The notes: generated by a model from the sequence alone, not told the origin. A stretch of 64,000 nt of DNA from Nocardioides sp. SYSU D00065 (GCF_017916425.1 NZ_JAFMSX010000001.1:682001-746000); one strand, 5' to 3'. Positions 16,501 through 25,400 are shown, counted from the first letter of the stretch. Numbers and translations are program-made.

Positions 16501-19500
16501 GGACCTGGATCTCGATGGCGAAGGTGGTCCCGGGCCGCATGACCCAGTCCCCGAAGGACCATCGCAGCTCGGCGATGCGACCGTCCTCGGCCGCGGTCGT
16601 GAACGTCGCCGTGGGGATCGGCTCGGTGCCGGCAGGCACCTGCACGTCGACGATCCGGAACCCGGTCCCGCCCTGGAACGACTCGTCGAACGTCAGACCG
16701 GCCGGGAGCAGGTCGCGCACGACGACGCCCGGGAGGTCAGCGGTCCCGGAGTTCGTGACCTCAAGCCGGAAGGGCGCGACCTCCCCGGGGGCGATGGCGC
16801 TGTTCGGCGTCTTCTCGACGTCGAGCTGGGCGTCGCCCTCGACGAGGTCGAGCGACGCCTCGACCGGGTCCACCGGGGCCAGGGTCCCGGGCGCCTGCAG
16901 CCGGGTCTCGAAGCCCGCCGAGGCGGTGTTCTCGAGCTCCCGGGCGGGCTCGGCGCCCGCGTCCGACCGGCTCTCGCCGCGCGGGTGCACGTCGAAGACG
17001 ACGGCGCCGGTGCAGCTGGCGGGCGTGGGAGTCCCCTCGCAGGGACGCAGCGAGTAGCCGCCGTCGCTGTTCGTGAACGTCGCCCGGACACCCACGACGT
17101 CCGCGGCCGCGACGCCTGCGGGTAGGGCGTACGACGCCGCGCTGGCGACCGGCGTGCCGGATACCCAGCCCGCGGCGGTCCGGGCGTCCACCTGGACGCG
17201 GTTGGCGCCGACGGGGAACGTGACCGAGGCGATCCGGCCGAAGTCGACGGCGTCGAAGAACGCCGCGTCGTCGTCGGTGACCTGGATCCGCTTGGCGCTG
17301 ACGTTGCCGGTGTTGGCCACCGTCAGCCGCACCTGGGCGGTCTGCTGCGGCACGCCCGGGATCGGCGCGGGCAGCCGCCCGGGGGTGATCGACTTGTTCA
17401 GCACCGCGCCGCTGGAGGCCGGGGCGGTGGTGAGCTCGGCCGAGCAGGCGGGGTCCCCGTCGAAGCCCACGGCACCCACGGCGAAGCAGTTGCTCAGCTG
17501 GACGTCGTCGGCGACGCCGCTGCGGCGCTGGGTGACGAGGTCGAGGAAGACGCGCTTGGTGGGCGTCAGCTCGCCGTCGACGAGGGCACGCACACCGAGG
17601 GACCGGGCCAGCAGCGCCGCGTCGGACGCCGCGTACGGCACCCACGCGTCGGCCACCGGGTCGAAGACCTCCAGGTCGACGCTCGGCGTCCCGGAGTCCT
17701 TGCGGACGGTGGCCGAGACCAGCGACAGCACGGCGAACGGGTTGGCGTCGGCGCGCGGGCGGCCGTCCGCGTCGACGGGCGGGTCCGACAGCACCGGGTC
17801 CACCAGCGCGACGTTGCCGTTGTTGGTCATGGTCATCGTGAACGGGATGGGCTGGCCGGGCGGGACCTGACGCTGACCGACGGTCTTGACGCCCGACGCA
17901 CCCGAGCGCCGCGACTCCACGCTCAGCACGGCGCACGCGTTGCCCGACGTCGTGCCGGTGCTGTCGGAGACGTCGGCCTGGGCGCGGTAGGCGGCACAGT
18001 TGCCCACCCCCGGCGAGGTTCCGCTGGCGAGGTCGGCGGCGGTGACGCCGTCGTTCAGGGTGCCGTGCAGGTCGAGGTAGGACGTCGCGCCGACGGCGAT
18101 CGACGGTCCGTTCGCGTCCACGCCGGTGTACTGGACCTCGACGCTCGTGGGGCGGGTGCCGGGTCGGGCGACGTCGACGACCGCCGTCGCGGTGAGGTCG
18201 CGGACCAGGTCGGCGCTGCCGTCGGCGTACGTGACGACCAGGCGCGCGGAGGTCGCACCCGTCGGGAACCGCAGTCGCACCTTGGTGACGTCGAGCTTCT
18301 CGAACTCCGAGACCGGCGATCCGGCGTCCGGCTCGGTGATGCGGACCTGCCGCAGGGGGAAGGCGGAGTCGTTGCGCACGGCCACCGTCGCCGACACCGG
18401 CGAGCGCTGCCCGACGACGGCGTACTCCCCGTTGTCCCGGCCGAAGCTGCCGTCGGTGTCCGCGATGAAGGTCTTGCTCGCGTGGACCACCACCGTGTCG
18501 GGCAGCACGTCGAAGGTGTCGCACGCGGCCGTGCCGGCGGTGACGTCTCCGTTCTCCTCCACCGCTCCCGGGACCGCGCAGTTGTCGATCGTGAGCTTCG
18601 TCGTCGGGGCGAGGTCGTCGCCGGTCGAGCGGACCGTGTCGCGCAGGACCAGCCCGAGGCGGACCGACCCGCCGGTGGCGTCGTAGGGCAGGGCGTCGCC
18701 GGAGGCGGCCGTGAACACGACCCGGACGCCGGTGACGTCACCGGCGGCGATGCCGTCGGGCAGTGCCAGCGTCCCCGTCGCGGTGACGGTCGGCCCGGCG
18801 GTCCAGTCCGCGTCGTCGCCGCATGCGGACGCCGGCTCCCGGCACACCAGCAGCCGGGCACGGTCGGCGCCGGCGGGGAAGGCGACGAGCTCGGCGCCGG
18901 TCAGGTCGAAGTTCTCGAAGGTGCCGGGCGTGGCGTCCGTGATGCGCAGCTCGCGCACCGACGCGGAGCTCGAGGACGCGTTGCGCACACCGACGAGCAC
19001 GACGGTGGCCTCGCGTCCGCCGGCGATCGCCGAGCCGTCGGTCCAGACCTTCGTGGACACCGGCCGCACCTCCCGCGGGACCGAGACGGGCAGGACGTTG
19101 TCCGCGGAGACCGACGGCGCGTTGTCGGCGACGGTGGTGGCGGTGTTGGTGATCTCGGCACCGTCGGCCATCGACGTGCTGGCGGGCAGTCGCATCCCGA
19201 TCTCGAGCACGCGGGTGGCGCCGTCGTTGAGCCCCACCGAGCCGACCGGCTCCTGGAGCGGCTCCTCGAAGCGCACGGTGAGCGTGCGCGTCGCGGCGTC
19301 GTACTCCACGACGCGGGTGTCGGTGCTCGGGGGCAACGAGGTGACGTCGAGGCCGGCGGGCAGGACGTCGGTGACGGTCTGGTTGACACAGCCCGCCGTC
19401 AGACCGGAGCAGCGCGCGGTGAGGATGTAGGAGAACTGGGATCCCGGCGTCACCGCGGAGCCGTCCAGGCTGCTCTCCTTGGTGATCCCGACCTGGGACT

Positions 19501-19732
19501 GGGCCGGCGCGGCGGCCGCCTGGGTGCCGGCCGCGCGGCCGGCTCCCTCCGCCTCCTGCTCCGCGGGCGCCTCCACGAGGGCGCCGCTGGACACGGTCGG
19601 CGGGGCGGACGGCACGGAGCCCTGCGTCGCCGCTGCGGCAGCCGTCCCCGACGTCGCCACCGCGATCAGCGTCCCGGCAGCTGCGACGGCACGCCGCCAT
19701 CGATCGATCATCATCCTCGGAGTCCCCATCAT
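13541..19732 (-). CDS. Giant cell-surface repeat protein (DUF11-like and six DUF5979 repeats)
   Basis: 2063 aa. It has a signal peptide (residues ~9-35, ending TSGTAAAAA), then a long region of DUF11/SpaA-like beta-sandwich modules with recurring phrases such as VTNSGTADLPGVVVRDLLPAG. Six DUF5979-type repeats occupy roughly residues 1360-2000. Each starts like LxKxVxG, has a V-x-C core, a PVGAxC segment, ExDxGGA and ends VVNTF. Paired cysteines in each repeat suggest extracellular disulfides. The tail is an Asp/Gly/Pro-rich spacer, GVIPNLGGPS, a membrane helix and RRGR. This is the layout of a sortase substrate, but the LPxTG threonine is replaced (IPNLG). Function is probably adhesion or surface layer. 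An alternative start ATG lies at 19714. Confidence 0.88.
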   Translation of the reverse strand: MMGTPRMMIDRWRRAVAAAGTLIAVATSGTAAAAATQGSVPSAPPTVSSGALVEAPAEQEAEGAGRAAGTQAAAAPAQSQVGITKESSLDGSAVTPGSQFSYILTARCSGLTAGCVNQTVTDVLPAGLDVTSLPPSTDTRVVEYDAATRTLTVRFEEPLQEPVGSVGLNDGATRVLEIGMRLPASTSMADGAEITNTATTVADNAPSVSADNVLPVSVPREVRPVSTKVWTDGSAIAGGREATVVLVGVRNASSSSASVRELRITDATPGTFENFDLTGAELVAFPAGADRARLLVCREPASACGDDADWTAGPTVTATGTLALPDGIAAGDVTGVRVVFTAASGDALPYDATGGSVRLGLVLRDTVRSTGDDLAPTTKLTIDNCAVPGAVEENGDVTAGTAACDTFDVLPDTVVVHASKTFIADTDGSFGRDNGEYAVVGQRSPVSATVAVRNDSAFPLRQVRITEPDAGSPVSEFEKLDVTKVRLRFPTGATSARLVVTYADGSADLVRDLTATAVVDVARPGTRPTSVEVQYTGVDANGPSIAVGATSYLDLHGTLNDGVTAADLASGTSPGVGNCAAYRAQADVSDSTGTTSGNACAVLSVESRRSGASGVKTVGQRQVPPGQPIPFTMTMTNNGNVALVDPVLSDPPVDADGRPRADANPFAVLSLVSATVRKDSGTPSVDLEVFDPVADAWVPYAASDAALLARSLGVRALVDGELTPTKRVFLDLVTQRRSGVADDVQLSNCFAVGAVGFDGDPACSAELTTAPASSGAVLNKSITPGRLPAPIPGVPQQTAQVRLTVANTGNVSAKRIQVTDDDAAFFDAVDFGRIASVTFPVGANRVQVDARTAAGWVSGTPVASAASYALPAGVAAADVVGVRATFTNSDGGYSLRPCEGTPTPASCTGAVVFDVHPRGESRSDAGAEPARELENTASAGFETRLQAPGTLAPVDPVEASLDLVEGDAQLDVEKTPNSAIAPGEVAPFRLEVTNSGTADLPGVVVRDLLPAGLTFDESFQGGTGFRIVDVQVPAGTEPIPTATFTTAAEDGRIAELRWSFGDWVMRPGTTFAIEIQVRLAPGVTEGQVSSNVVGVSSPVDELACASGTGTSVDGAFGTGTWCTDSAAVTTKAGAAFEARKWVAGNDALGWWNNRTLEPVAVGDPGCPSRTEAGRTYTAYPCVALVNPGDRFDYLLRMVNAGTEPATAMRAIDRFPVEGDNGVVLSGAERGTQWAERPTLASAPSLRGAGTLSTTYADSEAGVCTADLGMGNGCGPGTWSAPYSQDAVAAQMRVDWDTPLAPGEGVSIVFSMDAPLEVPRVTDPTIAWNSFGHAETTRRANGSSRVLPPTEPIQVGVAMAYGTLRVEKQLLENPGDLPVATRAFDIDYSCTIDPVGNPTQTVAEGTLSLRPGESADVTGIPGGAECRVWEADAHGGVTNHPLDDPAVVTIRPQLGPDPAPAARVTVTNSYPLAEVRVRKTVDGAAARFGAATTYPVEVTCAMDGVTAAGFPTTVELVGNDLETLRAPVGATCTASERDNGGATATAVSPAAGVLVVPGATAPLTLEVVNTFEQAHLQILKRITGAGASLPAGPFRYEVACTFEGTAIAPVAVEIPRSGADTELVADVPAVLPVGAVCTVSETDDGGADATPAPVTVTLVENADDNTVRATFTNEFSAATLSLAKTLAGEGATKPYATAATFTIDVTCAVDDPANVLHSAAVRIRGGEKVEIADADGDPLLLPLGARCWTDESDTGGASSHASNASSWNDAVVVAGGAPDQLQALGLEVTNTFDLAALDLTKVVTGDAAAYAAGRAYQVAVSCVLPQGGARTPILTAQPFTVTPGQPVRVPDLPVGAECWAEETDAGGATASVVSHPGQAAPALLAQQGAKIEVVNTFDAAQLTVAKRVVDGPAGPYSFEVTCTTARGPVELGKGDASFTLKDGQRREIAVPKGAECTVTEVDAPKAADVSFEEDASGSGKHDGTVVVDTQATVTVVNTFDTAEAGDDPAGDDVAGENAGTEPDGNGVIPNLGGPSLWLALLAGLLLAGGAVLLRRGRTAGRTEA

Positions 19733-19775
19733 CCTGGTCTGCGTCCACGACGACCGCCGACGCGGTCGGTACGTT

Positions 19776-19842
19776 AGTGAGACACGTGGAGGCGCCGTGG
19801 GCTTACGCCGGATCGGGCGAGAAGTTGCCAGTGCGACACGTG
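19776..19842. promoter_or_regulatory. Two AGTGmGACACGTG direct repeats
   Basis: AGTGAGACACGTG (19776-19788) and AGTGCGACACGTG (19830-19842) are 54 bp apart, about five helical turns, in the 221-bp gap between the divergent giant surface protein and TPP-enzyme genes. The CACGTG core is palindromic. Same-face spacing suggests cooperative regulator binding. The rest of the gap shows only GACCC-rich sequence before the GTG at 19954. Confidence 0.5.
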
Positions 19843-19953
19843 ACGTGCCTCACGCATGGCCGCGGGGGCGCGGGGCACCGGGTGGCGTGGCCGACGCGCG
19901 AGTGACCCCGACCCGACCGACCCCACCCCAGACCCAGACCGGGCGGGCCTGAC

Positions 19954-21735
19954 GTGGGCGGCGAGCGACTCGTCGCCGACCTCGTCGTCGAGCGCCTGCT
20001 CGCCTGGGGCGTGCACCGCGTCTTCGGCTACTCCGGCGACGGCATCAACGGGTTCATGGGCGCACTGCGGCGAGCCGGCGGCGACCCGGAGTTCGTGCAG
20101 GCGCGCCACGAGGAGAACGCCGCGCTGATGGCCGTCGGGCACGCCAAGTACGCCGGCGGGGTCGGCGTCGTGACCAGCACCCAGGGGCCCGGGGCCGTAC
20201 ACCTGCTCAACGGCCTCTACGACGCCAAGCTCGACCACCATCCCGTGGTCGCGATCGTCGGCCAGCAGCCGACCACGGCGCTCGGAGCGGAGTACCAGCA
20301 GGAGATCGACCTGAGCAGCCTGTTCCAGGACGTGGCGGCGCAGTACGTCCAGGCGGTCCTCGCCCCCGAGCAGGCGGCCATGGTCGTGGACCGGGCGTTC
20401 CGCACGGCGCTGGCCACCCGGTCGCCGTGCGTGGTGATCCTCCCCCACGACGTCCAGGTGGCGCCGGCGCCCGAGGAGGTGCCGCACGAGCACGGCGTCG
20501 TACCCACCGCGCCGCAGTGGCGTCCCCCGCGGGTGCTGCCGCACGACGACGACCTCGCTGCTGCCGCCGAGGTGCTCAACGCCGGGCGGCGCGTCGCCCT
20601 GCTCGTGGGCCAGGGCGCCCGCGGCGCGGGAGCCGAGGTGCAGGCCGTCGCCGAGCGGCTCGGTGCCGGCGTGACCACGTCGCTCCTGGGCAAGCCGTGG
20701 TGGGACGAGACGCTGTCGACCAGCTGCGGCGTGATGGGCCACCTCGGCACCACCGCGTCCGGGTGGCTCCTCGACAGCTGCGACACCCTGCTCGTGGTCG
20801 GCAGCAACGACCCGTGGACCGAGTTCTACCCCGCACCCGGCCAGGCGCGGGGCGTGCAGGTGGACATCGACGGCCGCCACCTGGGCAACCGCTACCCCGT
20901 CGAGGTGGGGCTGGTCGGCGACGCCGCCGAGACGCTCACGGCGCTGCTCCCGCTGCTCGAGCAGCGCGACGGCTGGCGCGCGGAGGTCGCGGACCGGGTG
21001 CAGGCCTGGCACCGGCTCGCCGCCGAGCGGGCCGAGGGACCCGCCGACCCCCTCAGCCCGGAGCGGGTGGTCCGGGGGCTCTCGCCGCGGCTGCCGGCCG
21101 ACGCGCAGGTCAGTGTCGACGTGGGGTCCGTGACCTACTGGTACGCCCGGCACCTCACCCTGCCGCCCGGCGTACCGGCGCACCTGTCCTCCACCCTCGC
21201 CTCGATGGGCTCGGCCCTGCCCTACGGCCTCGCAGCCAAGCTCCACGCCCCCGACCGGCCGGTCGTCGCGCTCGCCGGCGACGGCGCCATGCAGATGAAC
21301 GGCATCTCCGAGCTGATCACGGTCGCGCACCGGTGGCGCGAGTGGGCCGATCCGCGCTTCGTCGTGCTGGTCCTGCACAACCAGGAGCTCGCCGAGGTCA
21401 CGTGGGAGCAGCGCGAGACCGAGGGCGACCCGCGCTACGACGCCAGCCAGGCACTGCCCGACTTCCCCTACTCCGCGTACGCCGAGCTGCTGGGCCTGAC
21501 CGGCATCCGCGTCGACCGGCCCGAGGACGTCGACGACGCCTGGGACCGCGCCCTCGCCGCGGACCGGCCCGTCGTGATCGAGGCGGTGGTCGACCCCGAC
21601 GTACCGCTCCTCCCCCCGTTCCCGGCCGGGCGCGAGAAGCTCGACAGCTTCCGCCGCGGGCTGGACCAGGAGGGCGAGAGCGGCGCCCACGCTCGCGCGC
21701 TGCTCGACGAGCAGGCGGCGCAGGAGGGCGCCTGA
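19954..21735 (+). CDS. Thiamine-pyrophosphate enzyme, pyruvate oxidase/acetolactate synthase-like
   Basis: 593 aa with the three-domain TPP layout: a pyrimidine-binding domain (1-170) with the activating Glu in ARHEENAAL, a central domain (~190-330), and a PP-binding domain whose motif GDGAMQMNG runs to the VLHNQELAEV asparagine. The family includes acetolactate synthase, PoxB and related decarboxylases. This one is closest in look to 'thiamine pyrophosphate-requiring' PoxB-like proteins, so pyruvate or another 2-oxoacid is a likely substrate. There is no adjacent small subunit, arguing against a biosynthetic acetolactate synthase. Confidence 0.82.
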   Translation: MGGERLVADLVVERLLAWGVHRVFGYSGDGINGFMGALRRAGGDPEFVQARHEENAALMAVGHAKYAGGVGVVTSTQGPGAVHLLNGLYDAKLDHHPVVAIVGQQPTTALGAEYQQEIDLSSLFQDVAAQYVQAVLAPEQAAMVVDRAFRTALATRSPCVVILPHDVQVAPAPEEVPHEHGVVPTAPQWRPPRVLPHDDDLAAAAEVLNAGRRVALLVGQGARGAGAEVQAVAERLGAGVTTSLLGKPWWDETLSTSCGVMGHLGTTASGWLLDSCDTLLVVGSNDPWTEFYPAPGQARGVQVDIDGRHLGNRYPVEVGLVGDAAETLTALLPLLEQRDGWRAEVADRVQAWHRLAAERAEGPADPLSPERVVRGLSPRLPADAQVSVDVGSVTYWYARHLTLPPGVPAHLSSTLASMGSALPYGLAAKLHAPDRPVVALAGDGAMQMNGISELITVAHRWREWADPRFVVLVLHNQELAEVTWEQRETEGDPRYDASQALPDFPYSAYAELLGLTGIRVDRPEDVDDAWDRALAADRPVVIEAVVDPDVPLLPPFPAGREKLDSFRRGLDQEGESGAHARALLDEQAAQEGA

Positions 21736-21916
21736 GGTTTCGGCAGTTGGGGCGGCCGCTGCGGGCCGGCTGAGGTTCGCCGCGTCTGTCGCTGATCGAG
21801 GGGTCCGCCGGCGGTGTCGCAACCGACGCCGAGCTGTCGAACAGCAGCAACCGCGACCGGAGCCGCAGCGGGAACCGGTACGACACCTTCCTCTCCCCAG
21901 ATTGCGGTCGCGAGCC

Positions 21917-21945
21917 TTGCCGGTGTCGGTGGTTGAGCGTATAAT
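21917..21945 (+). promoter_or_regulatory. Near-consensus promoter TTGCCG-17-TATAAT
   Basis: TTGCCG (21917-21922), a 17-nt spacer and a perfect TATAAT (21940-21945) lie 7 nt before the HNH gene ATG, making that gene leaderless. It is the closest match to a sigma-70 consensus in the window. Confidence 0.8.
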
Positions 21946-21952
21946 CGAACAC

Positions 21953-23356
21953 ATGATCGAGACGCTGGCAGGGCCGCGAGGCGCAGAGGTCGAGGACCTC
22001 TCCGCTGCCGCGCTGCTGGCTGCGATCAAGGAGCGGAAGGCCGCAGAGGATCGCGCGGCAGCGGACCAGCTCGACCTGGCTGCCCGGTGGGCGGACCTGC
22101 ACCCTCCTGAGTCGATTCACGCAGCTGCGTCGTTCGCCGTGCCGGGGTGTGAGCACGAGGAGCCCATCGCCGGTGAGGGTGCGCCGTTGGTGGCGGAGTT
22201 CTGTGTCGCGGAGCTCGGTGCCGTGCTCGGGATCTCGACGACCGCGGCGAAGCGGCTCATCGGGCACGCACTCGAGCTGCGCCACCGCCTCCCCCGGCTG
22301 TGGGCCCAGGTCCAGTCCGGCCGCGTGCCGGCGTGGCGGGCCCGGTCGGTCGCCGAGGCCACCATCCACGCCACACCCGCGCTCACCCGCGAGGCAGCGG
22401 GCTGGGTCGACTCCCAGGTCGCCGCGGTCGCCGGGCGCATCGGTCCCGCACAGCTCGACCGGCTCGTCGCCGAGACCATCAAGCGGTTCGAGCTCGCGCT
22501 TCCCGATCCGGCCGGGGATCCGGAGGACGGCTACCTCGCCGTGGACCCGCGCCACGCCACCATCGACACCCAGGACGTGCACTACGCCGGGACCATGCGC
22601 CTGGAGGCCGAGCTCGACCTCGCCGACGCCCTCGACCTCGACCGGGCGCTCGCGCACGGCGCCGCGACGCTCGCGGCCCTTGGCTCGGCCGAGACGCTGG
22701 ATGCTCGCCGGGCCAAGGCACTCGGCGACCTGGCCCGCACGCAGACCGCGCTCGACCTCTACAAGCAGGGGTCCACAGAGGCGCGGGCACACGACGGGCT
22801 GCCGGTCGCGCGGGAGGTCGTCCTGCACGCCCACTTCGACGCCTCCACGGTCGGTGAGCAGACGGTGTTCGGCGCCACCGGTCGCATGGAGGAAGGCCAG
22901 CGGCTCCTGTTGCTGGACCAGGTCAGGGGATGGTGCGCCGACACGCGCACCAAGGTCACCATCAAGCCCGTCATCGACCTCACCGCCGACCTCACCACCC
23001 CCGGCTACGACATCCCCGACCGGGTCCGCGAGCACGTCGTCCTCCGCGACCGCACCTGCGTCTTCCCCTGGTGCTCACAACCGGCTCGTGGCTGCGACAT
23101 CGACCACGTCATCCCCCACGACCCAGACGCCGACGACAAGGACCGGCCACAACCCGGGCCCACCACCACGTCCAACCTCGCCGCCCTCTGCCGCAGGCAC
23201 CACCGGCTCAAGACACACTCCGCCTGGCGCTACACCGCCACCGGACCCGGCACGTTCGAGTGGACCAGCCCCCACGGCCACCGGTTCAGACGAGATCCGT
23301 CCGGCACCACCGCACTCGGCGACCCACCACCGGTCCCGCTGCCACGCCGACCATGA
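21953..23356 (+). CDS. DUF222 / HNH endonuclease domain protein (13E12 type)
   Basis: 467 aa. The N-terminal two thirds are the helical DUF222 (13E12 repeat) domain, and the C-terminal part is an HNH nuclease core: CVFPWC, then CDIDHVIPH and SNLAALCRRHHRLKTH, so the metal-binding His and the zinc-knuckle cysteines are present. These genes are multicopy in actinobacterial genomes and have been thought mobile or intein/intron-related, but no cell role is established. Codon usage matches its neighbours. The ATG is fixed by the leaderless promoter just upstream. Confidence 0.85.
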   Translation: MIETLAGPRGAEVEDLSAAALLAAIKERKAAEDRAAADQLDLAARWADLHPPESIHAAASFAVPGCEHEEPIAGEGAPLVAEFCVAELGAVLGISTTAAKRLIGHALELRHRLPRLWAQVQSGRVPAWRARSVAEATIHATPALTREAAGWVDSQVAAVAGRIGPAQLDRLVAETIKRFELALPDPAGDPEDGYLAVDPRHATIDTQDVHYAGTMRLEAELDLADALDLDRALAHGAATLAALGSAETLDARRAKALGDLARTQTALDLYKQGSTEARAHDGLPVAREVVLHAHFDASTVGEQTVFGATGRMEEGQRLLLLDQVRGWCADTRTKVTIKPVIDLTADLTTPGYDIPDRVREHVVLRDRTCVFPWCSQPARGCDIDHVIPHDPDADDKDRPQPGPTTTSNLAALCRRHHRLKTHSAWRYTATGPGTFEWTSPHGHRFRRDPSGTTALGDPPPVPLPRRP

Positions 23357-23368
23357 CCCCGCCCCACA

Positions 23369-23392
23369 CCCCGCGAGCATCCGCCCGCGGGG
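23369..23392 (+). terminator. Weak hairpin after the HNH gene
   Basis: CCCCGCG and CGCGGGG form a 7-bp stem with a 10-nt loop, 12 bp after the stop. There is no U tract. Confidence 0.45.
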
Positions 23393-23640
23393 CCGCAGGC
23401 ATGCCCCGGTCGAGCCGCTGAGCTGACTGACCGACGGTCGGGGTCCGCGTCGCCTCGCCCTCCGGGCCGCCCCGCGCCCGCCCGCCCTGCCGTCAGGGCC
23501 CTTCCACCGCCCCGCCGGCCGCGCTGCGCCCAGCCAGCCGAGCCCATCCCCACAGCCGTCCGCGCGCCACCTGCAGCTATCCGCGCCACCCCAGCCGCGC
23601 CACCCCAACCGTCCGGGCACCCCGCCGACCGCGCCGACTG

Positions 23641-23750
23641 CGCTCACCCCGACCAGCCAGCCGACCCCAACCAGCCAGCCCACCTCAGCCAGCCCACCTC
23701 AGCCAGCCCACCCCAGCCAGCCATCCCCAGCCAGCCAGCCGCCCACCGCC
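23641..23750. repeat. Degenerate CAGCC-rich tandem repeat in a 478-bp gap
   Basis: The gap 23357-23834 holds no convincing gene. Its right half is built of 10-14-bp units such as CCCACCTCAGCCAG, present three times in a row near 23678-23720 with shorter CCAGCCAGCC units on both sides. Strand composition is very C-rich. The left part (23393-23640) is featureless C-rich sequence. This is probably replication-slippage repeat rather than a binding-site array. Confidence 0.7.
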
Positions 23751-23822
23751 GTACAGGCGCGCGACCAGCAACGCACGCACCAACGGACGACGCGGCTACC
23801 GACCGGCGCCCGGTCGACGGTC

Positions 23823-23828
23823 TACGTT
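23823..23828 (+). promoter_or_regulatory. -10 hexamer TACGTT of the oxidoreductase gene
   Basis: TACGTT lies 6 nt before the ATG at 23835. Leaderless start is likely. Confidence 0.45.
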
Positions 23829-23834
23829 GGGCCG

Positions 23835-25400
23835 ATGAGCACCGCCACCAGCTATGACGTCGTCGTGGTGGGGGGCGGCCACAACGGTCTGGTCAGCGCC
23901 GCCTACCTCGCCCGCGCCGGCCTGTCGGTCCTGGTGCTCGAGCGCCTCGGCCAGACCGGGGGCGCAGCCGTCTCGGTCGAGCCGTTCGCCGGCCAGCCCG
24001 CCCGGCTCTCCCGCTACTCCTACCTCGTCAGCCTGATGCCCGAGCAGCTCATGGCCGACCTCGACCTCGACGTCCGGCTGGTCTCGCGGACCACCGCGTC
24101 GTACACCCCCTGGACCCGCGCGGGACGCACCGGCGGCCTGCTCGTCGAGCGACCGGAGGGCGCGGCCACGCGGGCGTCGTTCCGCGACCTCACTGGAGGC
24201 GACGAGGAGTACGCCGCGTGGCAGCGCTTCTACGCCGAGGTCGGCGACCTGGCCGCGGTCGTGGCGCCGACCCTCATGCAGCCGCTTCCCGCCGAGCGGG
24301 AGGTGCGGGCCCTCGTGCCGGAGGGCGTGTGGGCCGACGTCGTCGAGCACCCGCTGGGTCGAGCGATCACGGCGCGGTTCACCGACGACACGGTGCGCGG
24401 CGTGGTCGCGACGGACGCGCTGATCGGCACGTTCGCCTCGCTGGACGACCCGTCGCTGATCCAGAACCGCTGCTTCCTCTACCACCTGATCGGCAACGGG
24501 ACCGGCGAGTGGCGGGTGCCCGTCGGCGGGATGGGGGCGCTCACCACCGCCCTCGCCCGGGCAGCGGTCGATGCCGGCGCCGAGATCGTCACCGGCGCCG
24601 GGGTGAGCGCGATCGCGCCGGGGACCGACGGCGCGGAGGTCACCTGGCACGACGGCACCCGGGAGCACTCGGTCACGGCCCGGCGCGTCCTGTCCGGCGT
24701 CGCGCCCTGGGTGCTGCGCATCCTCCTCGGCGAAGGCGAGGACGCCGGCACCAAGCCGGTCGGGTCGCAGCTCAAGATCAACCTCCTGCTCGACCGGCTG
24801 CCGGCGCTCCGGTCCGGCGCGGACCCGGAGGTCGCGTTCGCCGGCACGCTGCACCTCGCGGAGGACTACGGGCTGCTCGAGCAGGCGTACGCCGCCGCCG
24901 CGGCCGGCGCGGTGCCCGACCCGATGCCGGGCGAGGTGTACTGCCACAGCCTGACCGACCCCTCGATCCTGGGCGAGCGCGCCGGGTCGCAGCACACCCT
25001 GACCTACTTCGGCCTGCACACCCCCGCCTGGCTCTTCGAGGCGGATCCGGGGGCACGCGAGCTTGCCATACAGCGCGCGCTGGCCTCGCTCGACGCGGTG
25101 CTGGCGGAGCCGATCGTGAACTGCCTGGCCACCGACGCCGACGGCAGGCCCTGCCTGGAGGCGAAGGTCCCGCAGGACGTCGAGCGGGACCTCGCGATGC
25201 CCGGCGGCCACATCTTCCACGGCGACCTCGAGTGGCCCTGGGCGCCCAACCGCGCGCGGCTCGACACCCCGGCCCAGCAGTGGGGCGTGCAGACCGAGCA
25301 CGACGCGGTGCTCCTGTGCGGGTCGGGTGCTCGACGCGGCGGCGCGGTCTCCGGGCTCGGTGGGCACAACGCGGCCCAGGCCGTGATCGCGGAGCTCTGA
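23835..25400 (+). CDS. FAD-dependent oxidoreductase, phytoene desaturase/PYROXD2-like
   Basis: 521 aa. The Rossmann FAD motif is VVVVGGGHNGLVSAAYLARA at residues 9-28, followed by the conserved RLGQTGGAA second motif. The C-terminus carries the family's FAD-contact segment CGSGARRGGAVSGLGGHNAA. It belongs to the amine-oxidase/carotenoid-desaturase superfamily, nearest to proteins annotated as PYROXD2-like. No carotenoid genes are nearby, so a carotenoid substrate is not supported. A likely stand-alone transcript, starting leaderless and ending before tRNA-Lys. Confidence 0.82.
   Translation: MSTATSYDVVVVGGGHNGLVSAAYLARAGLSVLVLERLGQTGGAAVSVEPFAGQPARLSRYSYLVSLMPEQLMADLDLDVRLVSRTTASYTPWTRAGRTGGLLVERPEGAATRASFRDLTGGDEEYAAWQRFYAEVGDLAAVVAPTLMQPLPAEREVRALVPEGVWADVVEHPLGRAITARFTDDTVRGVVATDALIGTFASLDDPSLIQNRCFLYHLIGNGTGEWRVPVGGMGALTTALARAAVDAGAEIVTGAGVSAIAPGTDGAEVTWHDGTREHSVTARRVLSGVAPWVLRILLGEGEDAGTKPVGSQLKINLLLDRLPALRSGADPEVAFAGTLHLAEDYGLLEQAYAAAAAGAVPDPMPGEVYCHSLTDPSILGERAGSQHTLTYFGLHTPAWLFEADPGARELAIQRALASLDAVLAEPIVNCLATDADGRPCLEAKVPQDVERDLAMPGGHIFHGDLEWPWAPNRARLDTPAQQWGVQTEHDAVLLCGSGARRGGAVSGLGGHNAAQAVIAEL

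Noticed and set aside
13793..17125. A 1110-codon open frame on the + strand across the giant surface protein gene
   Set aside because: It is antisense to a gene with a signal peptide and clear repeats, has no domain, and is rich in Arg/Gly/Asp, as expected of a mirror frame in GC-rich DNA. The same applies to 14877-16037, 16761-18524 and 18065-19777.
21736..21952. Remnant of a second HNH gene upstream of the DUF222/HNH gene
   Set aside because: I could not find HNH or DUF222 sequence in any frame here.
23641..23750. Binding-site array or small repeat-rich gene
   Set aside because: The units are degenerate C-rich slippage products without symmetry; no coding bias or start signal.
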